Source: Treponema sp. | GTDB taxonomy: Bacteria > Spirochaetota > Spirochaetia > Treponematales > Breznakiellaceae | Direction: 5' to 3' | Assembly (NCBI GenBank): GCA_031275535.1 | Contig: JAISOR010000213.1 | Coordinates: 1 to 5,983, forward strand | DNA length: 5,983 nucleotides | Shown here: in pieces, positions 1 to 5,943 of the stretch | How positions within the stretch are numbered: the stretch's first letter is position 1 | How the letters are laid out: each line of letters starts with the position of its first letter | Translations under genes and position numbers: made by a program | The notes under the pieces: generated by a model | The model's input: only the letters and a program-made list of their open reading frames with translations | The model's database searches: none | What the model was told of the DNA's origin: nothing

Positions 1-46
1 CGTAAGGAATACCATAATCAACCCACCATATTTCACCACGTGTCAT
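1..46 (-). CDS. MazF/PemK-type toxin, N-terminal fragment (runs off the left edge)
   Basis: Only the first 15 codons are present, reading MTRGEIWWVDYGIPY. This matches the opening beta-strand of MazF/PemK-family endoribonucleases, which start with an RGE/D-(I/V)-W/Y-x-(V/A)-D pattern before the GSEPG-RRP segment; that segment would lie beyond the window. In the family the toxin cleaves mRNA in the cytoplasm until bound by its antitoxin. The ATG lies inside the end of the upstream antitoxin frame, giving a 14-base overlap in another frame, the usual translationally coupled antitoxin-toxin order. An AAGGA ribosome-binding-like sequence sits 12 bases upstream. Family assignment rests on a short stretch plus the gene context. 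Whether the toxin is intact cannot be seen. Confidence 0.72.
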   Translation of the reverse strand, partial: MTRGEIWWVDYGIPY

Positions 47-335
47 TTTTTGTTATTTTCCTTATTGGTTCAAGTCCCACAGTTAAATATGGTTCAAATT
101 CCGCCTGATCAATTTTTTCATATACTTCGTTTATTTTTTCAGTTACCATGCTGCCATTGTGTCTGGAAATAAATTCCTCTAACGCCATAGCAAATAATTG
201 GCTTCGAGGAATACCCATATATGAAGCGGTTTGCTCTGCTTTTTCATACAATATAGTATAACACAGGTATAACCTAATGTCAAGGTAAACAGAGGCTCTA
301 TTTACACGCTCCTTACCAATTGAGCGCGATTTCAC
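33..335 (-). CDS. Antitoxin of a MazEF/PemIK-like pair, start uncertain, N-terminus possibly rearranged
   Basis: The maximal frame is 100 codons and starts with GTG. Residues 30-100 look like a ribbon-helix-helix type antitoxin: a helix from YEKAEQTASYMGI, then PRSQLFAMALEEFISRHN as the second helix, and an acidic toxin-binding tail ending in KNDTW. Its stop overlaps the start of the MazF-like toxin, as expected for the partner gene. The first 29 residues are less convincing. GTG 335 has no clear ribosome binding site, a stem-loop covers its early codons, and a near-perfect promoter (255-283) lies inside the frame with its predicted start point near codon 30. Alternatives are TTG at 251, almost leaderless, or ATG at 218, which would lose the DNA-binding strand and much of the first helix. 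RASVYLD at residues 13-19 could itself be the ribbon strand, separated from the helix by an insertion of about nine residues. The gene is AT-rich compared with its neighbours, which suggests transfer. The antitoxin family is fairly safe; start and functionality are not. Confidence 0.65.
   Translation of the reverse strand: MKSRSIGKERVNRASVYLDIRLYLCYTILYEKAEQTASYMGIPRSQLFAMALEEFISRHNGSMVTEKINEVYEKIDQAEFEPYLTVGLEPIRKITKNDTW
59..63 (-). promoter_or_regulatory. Ribosome binding site for the MazF-like toxin
   Basis: AAGGA on the minus strand, inside the antitoxin coding sequence, 12 bases before the toxin ATG. The spacing is somewhat long, so initiation probably depends partly on coupling to antitoxin translation across the 14-base overlap. 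Confidence 0.4.
255..283 (-). promoter_or_regulatory. Sigma-70-type promoter for the toxin-antitoxin pair
   Basis: On the minus strand TTGACA (283 to 278) and TATACT (260 to 255) are separated by exactly 17 bases. The -35 box is perfect and the -10 box differs from TATAAT at one position. Transcription would begin around 247-249, within the antitoxin frame rather than ahead of it. A chance match this good inside a coding frame is unlikely, so this is probably the real promoter of the pair. Confidence 0.7.
305..328 (-). other. Stem-loop just downstream of the MATE gene
   Basis: Arms 305-311 and 322-328 pair over 7 bp (one G-U pair) around a 10-base loop. It begins 20 bases past the MATE stop codon and is not followed by a U tract on the minus strand, so it is at best a weak terminator or an mRNA 3'-end stabiliser. 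It lies inside the disputed 5' part of the antitoxin frame, which is a further reason to doubt the GTG start at 335. Confidence 0.3.
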
Positions 336-347
336 CTGACAGGAACG

Positions 348-1700
348 TTACTCGCGGGTCAGCTTCCGCATCCAGTTCCAGCGGTTAAGCTTTATGGCCG
401 CCACGATACACTTGAGGACCTGGTCGCATTTAAGGCAGGCGAAAACCACCACCGGCGGAAAGTGGAAGACAAAGGCCGACAACAGGGCCGAGGGGATGAC
501 GATGAGCCAGACGTGGATCAGGTCGTTTATCAGGACAAAGCTGGTGGCGCCCCCCGCCCGGACTATGCCGGTGAGTACCGACATCTGATAGGCGGTGCCG
601 ACGATGGTGACGGAAAACACGACCAGGAACTGCTCGGCATAGCCGTGGGCTTCGGCGGAGATGTTCGGGAACCCCGCCGCCAGGATAAGGCCCCTGGTGA
701 AAAAGATCAGCAGCCCCGTCAGGAGGCCGAATCCCAGAAAGATAAACTCCAGGGTCCGGGAGTAAACCTTGACCTTTTCGTAATCCCCGGAACCGACGGT
801 TCTGCCGATGATGACCCCCGACGCGTTAGCGATGCCGTAGACCAGCACGCTGAAAAACTGGAACAAGTTGGCGGCTATGGTGTTGGCCGCCAGCACCTCG
901 GTCCCCAAACGGCCCAGGATAGCCACCTGGGTGCTTCCCGCGATGCCCCAGATAATATCCCCCAGCAGAACCGGAAAGCCGTATCTGAAAAAGTCGCTGA
1001 GTATCTCCCGGTTCCGCAGGGCCAGGTCCCGTACCCGCAGGCGCAGGCTGCGGTCGACAAAACGGACATGGCAAAAGGTAACGCCGAATTCGGCGATCCG
1101 GGCGATCAGGGTCGCTATGGCCGCCCCGGAAACCCCCAGGGCGGGCATCCCCAGGTTGCCGAAGATCAGCACCCAGTTAAGAAAGACGTTGACCAAAAAA
1201 CCCGTCAGGGAACTCAGAAACCCGACCCTGGTGTTTTGCACGCAGCGCATGGATGCGAGGAGCACGCTGTTGACACTAAAAAAAACATAGGAAAAGCACA
1301 CGATCCTGATATACCGCATCCCCTCGGCGACAACCGCCCCGTCCCGGGTAAACAGATTGAGAATCCGCGCGGGAAACAGAAACACAAACAGCGTGGCGGC
1401 GGCCCCAAGGCCCAGGGCGCATCGCAGGGTAATGGCGATAACAACCTTGGCGTTCCGCGTATCCCGCTTCCCCAGATACTGCGCCGCCAGAACCACCATG
1501 GCCGCCCCCAGCCCGGTGCAGAACATAAAAAGCAGCCATTGCACCTGATTGGACAGGAACACCCCGGACAGGGAAAGGTCCCCCAGGGAGCCCACCATAA
1601 AATTGTCCGCCAGCCCTATCCCGTAGGTGATCAGATTCTGCATCGCCAGGGGCAGGGCGATTTGCGCCAGGGTTGTGTAAAACGTTTTGTCCTTTACCAT
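348..1700 (-). CDS. MATE family multidrug/cation antiporter
   Basis: A 450-residue inner-membrane protein, the normal length for the family, with about 12 hydrophobic segments in two six-helix lobes. MATE proteins export cationic or aromatic compounds in exchange for Na+ or H+. Lobe 1 has the family opening (ALPLAMQNL, residues 15-23, then LADNFMVGSLG, 30-40) and the TM5-TM6 signature NVFLNWVLIFGNLGMPALGV (171-190) followed by SGAAIAT. Lobe 2 repeats the pattern with GFPVLLGDIIWG (241-252), AANTIAANLFQF (271-282) and RAGGATSFVLINDLIHVWLI (381-400), the usual conserved stretch of TM11. The substrate cannot be deduced, nor can the NorM, DinF or MepA branch. ATG 1700 begins directly at the family N-terminus; only a weak AAGAA stands upstream as ribosome binding site. 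It lies 159 bases downstream of the M16 gene on the same strand, with hairpins between. I see no clear promoter of its own, so co-transcription with M16 is possible. No truncation or frameshift is visible. Confidence 0.93.
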   Translation of the reverse strand: MVKDKTFYTTLAQIALPLAMQNLITYGIGLADNFMVGSLGDLSLSGVFLSNQVQWLLFMFCTGLGAAMVVLAAQYLGKRDTRNAKVVIAITLRCALGLGAAATLFVFLFPARILNLFTRDGAVVAEGMRYIRIVCFSYVFFSVNSVLLASMRCVQNTRVGFLSSLTGFLVNVFLNWVLIFGNLGMPALGVSGAAIATLIARIAEFGVTFCHVRFVDRSLRLRVRDLALRNREILSDFFRYGFPVLLGDIIWGIAGSTQVAILGRLGTEVLAANTIAANLFQFFSVLVYGIANASGVIIGRTVGSGDYEKVKVYSRTLEFIFLGFGLLTGLLIFFTRGLILAAGFPNISAEAHGYAEQFLVVFSVTIVGTAYQMSVLTGIVRAGGATSFVLINDLIHVWLIVIPSALLSAFVFHFPPVVVFACLKCDQVLKCIVAAIKLNRWNWMRKLTRE

Positions 1701-1733
1701 GGGTTACGTTCTTTATTTTGGATTTTGGGCGCA

Positions 1734-1756
1734 TTTCCGGCGCTCCGCGCCGGAAA
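1734..1756. repeat. Inverted repeat (10-bp perfect arms, 3-base loop) upstream of the MATE gene
   Basis: TTTCCGGCGC (1734-1743), loop TCC, then GCGCCGGAAA (1747-1756): a perfect 10-bp stem. It lies 34 bases before the MATE start codon. No U tract follows on either strand, so it is not a standard intrinsic terminator. It could stabilise or attenuate the MATE transcript, or be part of the larger repeat element to its right. Confidence 0.75.
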
Positions 1757-1772
1757 CCGGGCTATCCGCTCC

Positions 1773-1809
1773 AATACGGGGCGCCAGGCGGCGCCTGGCG
1801 CCCCGTATT
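1773..1809. repeat. 37-base GC-rich palindrome between the M16 and MATE genes
   Basis: Left arm 1773-1790 (AATACGGGGCGCCAGGCG) is the exact reverse complement of right arm 1792-1809, with a single unpaired G at 1791: 18 perfect base pairs. The minus-strand flanks carry related boxes, AAGGGATAGAAGCGG (1824 to 1810) before it and GGAGCGGATAGCCCGG (1772 to 1757) after it, which share AGCGG and GATAG. This boxed-palindrome layout suggests a dispersed intergenic repeat of REP-like kind rather than a one-off terminator, and no U tract follows. Only one copy is in the window, so dispersal is inference. Confidence 0.8.
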
Positions 1810-1837
1810 CCGCTTCTATCCCTTGCGCGCCGGAGAT

Positions 1838-1857
1838 CCCCCGCCAAGTCCCGGGGG
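1838..1857 (-). other. Stem-loop just after the M16 stop codon
   Basis: CCCCCG (1838-1843) and CGGGGG (1852-1857) form a 6-bp GC stem around an 8-base loop. It starts three bases past the stop codon of the M16 gene on the minus strand. There is no U tract, so it may protect the 3' end or be the outer edge of the structured repeat at 1734-1809 rather than terminate transcription. Confidence 0.4.
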
Positions 1858-1859
1858 CC

Positions 1860-4808
1860 TTACCTCCGATCCGTCCACCCCTCAGGATAGAGGATCCCCC
1901 GGGCCGGGCCGTTCCGCAAAACCCGGACCATGGTTTGCCGCAGGTCCTCGGCGCTCACGGCGCCGTACAATTCGGGCCGCCGGTCCAGCCGGGAGAAGGG
2001 CAGGTTCAGGATGACCGAATAGTTGGCGTAACTCCGGGCGATAAAGCCGTTGCTTTCCAGGGAAGTTTCCCAGTTTTTTTTCAGCGCCTCCCGGGATTTA
2101 TCCAGTATATCATTGTTTACGGTCCCCGCGGCAAGCCCTTTAAAGAGGTCTTCGACGGCCGCGGCGAGTTCCGCCGCCCGCCTGGGATCGCAGGCAAAGT
2201 AAACCTGCAGACTCAGTTCCCCGGCGGGCAGGGGGGTCAAACCGGCGTTCACCGAAACCGAGTAGACCCCGCCGAGCTTTTCCCGGATTTCCTCGGTCAA
2301 AAGGATGTCCAGGTATTCGCTGAGTACCTCCGCCGCGGCCCCGCCGGTTTCGGAATAGGGGGCCGGCGCGTACCAGCCCAGGAACACCAGGCTCCGCTCC
2401 TCCTTTCCCTTATACACCAGGCGTTCGGTCTTGCCGGGGCGGACGATCCCCGGGTCGGTCCAGGTCTTCCGGGAAACCGCCCCCGGGGGAATCGACGCCA
2501 GATAGGTTTCCGTGTAGGCCCGCATGGCCTCAACGTCGAGGTTCCCGGTGAACACGAAGGTATAGTCCGCGGGGTTGAGGATCTCCCCCAGGAACTTCGC
2601 CGCCAGATCCCGGTCCACCCGGGCAAGGTCCTCCAGCTCCATGGTTTTAAACCAGGGGCTGCCGCCGTAAATGATCCGGGACACCTCCTTGGCAAAGACC
2701 GAATCCGGGTCCTCGTCCTGCTGGGACAGGATGGTCCGGTACTGATCCAGCATGGCCTTTACCGCGTCGGGGTCAATCCGGGGATCGGTAAAGCCCAGAT
2801 AGATCATCTCAAAGAGGGTTTTGATGTCCCCGGCGGTGGCGGAACCCTGGATGCCCCGGAGGTAGCTGGAGGCCCAGAAAGAGACGGACACCTGCTTATC
2901 GGCGAGTTTTTTTACGAGCTCCGGCCGGGAATAGGGGCCCAGCCCCGAGGCTTCCAGCATTTCCGCGGCCAGGCTTGCGGATATATGCTCCGCCTCCGGG
3001 ACGCTGGTGGTACCCCCCGGGCCGAGCCCGTAGAGGACTATCTCGTTGTTCCGGTTCCGGGTTTCCTTCAGGATGACCCGGGCGCCGTTGCCCAGTTCCC
3101 AGATAAGGGCCCCGGCGGGATCCCTTGTTTCGGAATCGATGGTCCCCGGCCGGGGGTCTTCATCGATGAGTTCACCGGTAAAAACCGCGGCCTCCGGGGG
3201 GGCTATCTTTGCCCGCCGGCTTTCGGATACCAGCGCCCGGATCCGCCGCTCCGCCGGGAGGGAGGCGGCCTCCGCTTCCGGCCCGGCCAGGAGTATCCTG
3301 AGGTCGTTGGCGGCAAAATAATCCCGCGCGGTCTGTTGGATCTCCTTGGCCCCGATGCCGGGGAGCAGTTTTTTGACCGCCTCCAATTCCCAGCTTATAT
3401 CCGCCGCGGTCTGCCCCGCCAGGAAATGATCGGTAAAACTCTGGATATAGTCCTCCGATACCTGCCGGTCCCGCTCGGACACCATCCGTTCCAGATCAGA
3501 GACCAGGGACCGCTTGGCCCGGTCTATTTCGGCTTCGGTAAAGCCGTAACGGACCATGGATTCCTTTTCCCGCAGGAGTTCCCGAAAGGCGGCCTCGACG
3601 CTCCCGGTTTTAGCCTGGGCTGCCATGACATAATACCGGGAGGAGCTTCCGTAACGCAGCCCCCCGGCGGCGGCCCACACATAGGACGTTTCAGGCCGGG
3701 ACGCCGCCTCGTCAAAGCGGAGGGAGAGCATCCGGCTGACCAGGTTGTCGATGACCCCCCGCCGGTAGGAGGCCAGGTCCCCCTGGAGGGCCTGGGGGGC
3801 CTGCTTGTAGTACATATCTATCCGGGTAAAGGTCAATTCCGGGTCGGTAAAGACCTTCGCCGAAAAATTCCCCTTTTTGGGGGGAGGGAGGTCGTACCGG
3901 GGGCGGTTCAGGGGGCTTTCCGGCGCCGGGGCGGTAAAACAGGCGGGTAATTCCGCTTCAACCACGGCTCCGTCAAAATCTCCCACCAGGATAATCGCCA
4001 TATTATCCGGGCGGTACCAGGTTTTGTAGAAATTTTCCAGCCGCTCCGCGGGGGCGCCCTGGATGATCTCCGGGAGCCCTATGGGCAGCCGGTCCGCGTA
4101 GGGGGAACCCTCGAAGATTACGGGGATAATCTTTCGCGTGAGCCGTTCCGAGGCCCCCAGGCTGCTCCGGTATTCTTCCATAATGACCAGCCGCTCGTCA
4201 TCCACATCCGCCGGGGCAAAGGTAATGGCATGGGTCCAGTCGTCAATGACTTCCAGGGCCTTGGAGGGGATCCGTTTTACCCCCTCCCCGTCAATTTCCG
4301 TGGGCACCTCGATGCCGAAAACGGTCTCGTCAAAGGAGGTATAGGCGTTCACCTCCGGGCCGAAACGCATCCCCAGGGATCGGAGGTAGTTGACCAGTTC
4401 CGACTCGGGGAAGCGGGCGGTTCCGTTAAAGGCCATGTGCTCCACAAAGTGGGCCAGCCCCCGCTCATCTTCCCGCTCAAGAACCGAGCCGGCGTTTACC
4501 GCCAGGGTAAGATACGCCCGGTTTTCGGGCCTTCGGTTCTCCAGGATATAGTACCGAACCCCGTTGGGGAGGGTACCGGTCCGGGCGGCGCTCATAAAGG
4601 GGACCGGATCAGCGGGCTGTCCCAGGCCGCCGTAACTTTCCAGGGCTGCCTTGGTACCGGAGGCACAGGCAATAAGGACAAAAACAGCCAAAAAGGCACA
4701 TAACTTGGTAAACCGGGGGAGTATTTTCCAAAATCCCCCTGGTTTTGAGGAATGAGGCTTCCCAAAAACCGGTACGGCGGGAATGCCTGGTAATTTAATA
4801 GAATACAT
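1860..4808 (-). CDS. M16 family zinc metallopeptidase (PqqL/insulinase type), predicted lipoprotein
   Basis: From ATG 4808 the protein has 982 residues, close to the ~930 of E. coli PqqL, a periplasmic four-domain M16 protease; here the M16 clam-shell would be lipid-anchored. A basic and hydrophobic signal (TKLCAFLAVFVLIAC) ends in lipobox LIAC with Cys48. Domain 1 begins at about residue 77 (TGTLPNGVRYYI) and carries the inverted zinc motif HFVEH (His120, Glu123, His124); further zinc-site glutamates lie in DDERLVIMEEYR (Glu205 and Glu212). Domain 2 includes YKTWYRPDNMAIILVGDFD (261-279). Domain 3 begins near 565. Domain 4 contains REKLGGVY (842-849), holding the Arg and Tyr that M16 enzymes use to grip substrate. 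The two halves thus look complete and catalytically competent. An ATG at 4868 is in frame, but it has no ribosome binding site and shares its CATG with the divergent gene's start, so I prefer 4808; no other ATG, GTG or TTG occurs before the signal helix. No pqq genes are nearby, so a role in PQQ synthesis is not supported; peptide degradation is likelier. Confidence 0.93.
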   Translation of the reverse strand: MYSIKLPGIPAVPVFGKPHSSKPGGFWKILPRFTKLCAFLAVFVLIACASGTKAALESYGGLGQPADPVPFMSAARTGTLPNGVRYYILENRRPENRAYLTLAVNAGSVLEREDERGLAHFVEHMAFNGTARFPESELVNYLRSLGMRFGPEVNAYTSFDETVFGIEVPTEIDGEGVKRIPSKALEVIDDWTHAITFAPADVDDERLVIMEEYRSSLGASERLTRKIIPVIFEGSPYADRLPIGLPEIIQGAPAERLENFYKTWYRPDNMAIILVGDFDGAVVEAELPACFTAPAPESPLNRPRYDLPPPKKGNFSAKVFTDPELTFTRIDMYYKQAPQALQGDLASYRRGVIDNLVSRMLSLRFDEAASRPETSYVWAAAGGLRYGSSSRYYVMAAQAKTGSVEAAFRELLREKESMVRYGFTEAEIDRAKRSLVSDLERMVSERDRQVSEDYIQSFTDHFLAGQTAADISWELEAVKKLLPGIGAKEIQQTARDYFAANDLRILLAGPEAEAASLPAERRIRALVSESRRAKIAPPEAAVFTGELIDEDPRPGTIDSETRDPAGALIWELGNGARVILKETRNRNNEIVLYGLGPGGTTSVPEAEHISASLAAEMLEASGLGPYSRPELVKKLADKQVSVSFWASSYLRGIQGSATAGDIKTLFEMIYLGFTDPRIDPDAVKAMLDQYRTILSQQDEDPDSVFAKEVSRIIYGGSPWFKTMELEDLARVDRDLAAKFLGEILNPADYTFVFTGNLDVEAMRAYTETYLASIPPGAVSRKTWTDPGIVRPGKTERLVYKGKEERSLVFLGWYAPAPYSETGGAAAEVLSEYLDILLTEEIREKLGGVYSVSVNAGLTPLPAGELSLQVYFACDPRRAAELAAAVEDLFKGLAAGTVNNDILDKSREALKKNWETSLESNGFIARSYANYSVILNLPFSRLDRRPELYGAVSAEDLRQTMVRVLRNGPARGILYPEGWTDRR

Positions 4809-4866
4809 AATATAGATTATAATAAAATGAGCCGATATATAATAGGGAGTATAAGGAGGTTTTTCC
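4809..4866. promoter_or_regulatory. Divergent AT-rich promoter region between the M16 and DHH genes
   Basis: A 58-base AT-rich stretch separates the two divergent genes and contrasts with the GC-rich coding sequence around it. On the plus strand there are two perfect TATAAT hexamers (4818-4823 and 4838-4843), either of which could serve the DHH gene, though no good TTGACA stands at the right distance. On the minus strand TATACT (4853 to 4848) would place a start about 33 bases before M16 ATG 4808. The -35 boxes are weak for all three, so exact start points are uncertain. Confidence 0.5.
4853..4859 (+). promoter_or_regulatory. Strong ribosome binding site of the DHH gene
   Basis: AAGGAGG, essentially the full anti-16S complement, 7 bases before ATG 4867. 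It fixes the start of the DHH gene and is much stronger than any ribosome binding site seen for the other genes here. Confidence 0.88.
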
Positions 4867-5775
4867 ATGAGACTGTTAACGCGATCGGATTTTGACGGTT
4901 TGGCCTGCGGAGCGCTTTTAGGATACCTTGGCCTGGCGGATGAGTGGAAATTTGTTCATCCCAAGGACATTCAGGACGGGCTGGTGGAGGTAACGGATAA
5001 CGATATCCTGGCTAATATCCCCTATGTCAAGGGCTGCAAGCTGTGGTTTGATCATCATTCCAGCGAATCGGAACGGCTGAAGGGGAAGATTCAATTCGAG
5101 GGCGCTTCCCGGCTTGCCCCGAGCTGCGCCCGGATTATCTATGAATACTACGGCGGCGATGAAAAACTCGGCCGTTTTGCCTCCATGCTTAAATATGTGG
5201 ACAAGATGGATTCCGGCAATCTGACGAAGGATGAAATAATTCATCCCAAGGACTGGATCCTGCTGGGATTTATCATGGACCCCCGGACCGGGCTTGGCCG
5301 GTTCAGGAATTTTACCATCAGCAACTACGATTTGATGAAAAAGCTGGCCATTGCCTGTGTGGATAAGAGCATTGATGAACTGCTGGCCCTCCGCGACGTA
5401 AAAGAGCGGCTGGATGTTTACTTTCAGCAGGAGCCCCTTTTCCTGGAGATGGTTAAAGAGCATACCCGGCTTGAGGATAGGGTGATCATCACCGATCTGC
5501 GGGGGATCGATCCCATTTACGCGGGGAACCGCTTCCTTATTTACACCCTTTTTCCCGAACAGAATATCTCCCTGTGGATTATCGACGGCAGGAACAAGGT
5601 AAACTGCGTCATCACCGCCGGGTACAGCATCCTGAACAGAACCGCCACGGCGGATGTGGGCTCCTGCCTGCTCAAATACGGCGGCGGCGGCCACCGCCAG
5701 GCGGGAACCTGTCAGGTCCCCTATGACGATGCCGACCGGATTATCCGGGAAATTACCGCCCAGATGAAAGGCTGA
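4867..5775 (+). CDS. DHH-DHHA1 family phosphoesterase (exopolyphosphatase/NrnA-like)
   Basis: A 302-residue soluble protein, full length for two-domain DHH phosphoesterases, which use a Mn2+ pair to hydrolyse phosphodiester or phosphoanhydride bonds. The N-terminal DHH domain shows motif I as RSDFDG (Asp8, Asp10), the signature Asp62-His63-His64 in WFDHHSSE, and a further acidic motif KYVDKMDSGN (Asp112, Asp115). The C-terminal DHHA1 domain ends with the substrate-binding glycine loop GGGGHRQAG (272-280). MDPRTGLGRFR (137-147) is a stretch I associate with a subgroup annotated as exopolyphosphatase-related. Candidate substrates in the superfamily are short RNA (nanoRNA), pAp, cyclic di-AMP products or polyphosphate, and sequence alone does not choose among them. 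The start is secure from the strong ribosome binding site. The gene is divergent from M16 and followed by its own terminator, so it is probably monocistronic. All metal-binding motifs are present and there is no truncation. Confidence 0.93.
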   Translation: MRLLTRSDFDGLACGALLGYLGLADEWKFVHPKDIQDGLVEVTDNDILANIPYVKGCKLWFDHHSSESERLKGKIQFEGASRLAPSCARIIYEYYGGDEKLGRFASMLKYVDKMDSGNLTKDEIIHPKDWILLGFIMDPRTGLGRFRNFTISNYDLMKKLAIACVDKSIDELLALRDVKERLDVYFQQEPLFLEMVKEHTRLEDRVIITDLRGIDPIYAGNRFLIYTLFPEQNISLWIIDGRNKVNCVITAGYSILNRTATADVGSCLLKYGGGGHRQAGTCQVPYDDADRIIREITAQMKG

Positions 5776-5780
5776 GGGAC

Positions 5781-5832
5781 CGGCAGCCCGGGAGCCTTCC
5801 CGGCGGGGGCCGCTTTTTTTGGTATTTTTTTT
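5781..5832 (+). terminator. Intrinsic terminator of the DHH gene
   Basis: It begins 5 bases after the DHH stop codon. CCGGGA (5788-5793) and TCCCGG (5798-5803) form the inner stem around GCCT; an outer CGGC (5781-5784) with GCCG (5809-5812) extends it across an internal loop. Seven T residues follow (5814-5820) and, four bases later, eight more (5825-5832). This is a classical GC stem plus U-tract layout with a doubled U tract. Confidence 0.85.
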
Positions 5833-5880
5833 GGAAAACTATTGTTTTTTTCCCGGGATTATATCAAACTGAATGAGAGC

Positions 5881-5898
5881 GGCGGGTAAAAAACCGCC
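5881..5898. other. Short stem-loop in the right-hand spacer
   Basis: GGCGG (5881-5885) and CCGCC (5894-5898) can pair around an 8-base A-rich loop. It is weak and has no U tract beyond it. In the spacer from 5833 to 5943 I see nothing else firm: no convincing promoter pair, tRNA or conserved RNA. Confidence 0.25.
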
Positions 5899-5943
5899 CG
5901 TGTTGCTGCCATACTGAGCCCGCAGGGAGGCAAAAAGGAAGCT

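Noticed and set aside
223..247. Leaderless ATG at the predicted transcription start of the toxin-antitoxin promoter
   Set aside because: It is out of frame with the antitoxin and meets a stop after 22 codons, so it does not encode the antitoxin.
1276..1734. Minus-strand ORFs overlapping the MATE N-terminal half in other frames
   Set aside because: They are alternative frames of a clear membrane protein gene, Arg/Gly-rich and without helices or motifs.
1773..1809. Rho-independent terminator for M16 or MATE
   Set aside because: The stem is strong, but neither strand has a U tract after it, and the flanking boxes fit a repeat element better.
1734..1809. CRISPR repeat or array
   Set aside because: The palindromes differ from each other, there are no regularly spaced repeat copies or spacers, and no cas gene is present.
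462..3950. Long plus-strand ORF as a real large protein
   Set aside because: It is antisense to two well-supported genes, has no recognisable domains or ribosome binding site, and has the Gly/Pro/Arg-rich composition expected of a shadow frame.
1860..4808. PQQ biosynthesis locus because of the PqqL-like protease
   Set aside because: No pqqA-E genes are adjacent, and PqqL-type M16 proteases are widespread without PQQ synthesis.
4918..5694. 258-codon minus-strand ORF opposite the DHH gene
   Set aside because: The plus strand carries all DHH and DHHA1 motifs with a strong ribosome binding site; the opposite frame shows no family features.
5833..5943. Small RNA or tRNA in the spacer after the DHH gene
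   Set aside because: Only a weak 5-bp stem is present; there is no cloverleaf, no convincing promoter and no second terminator.
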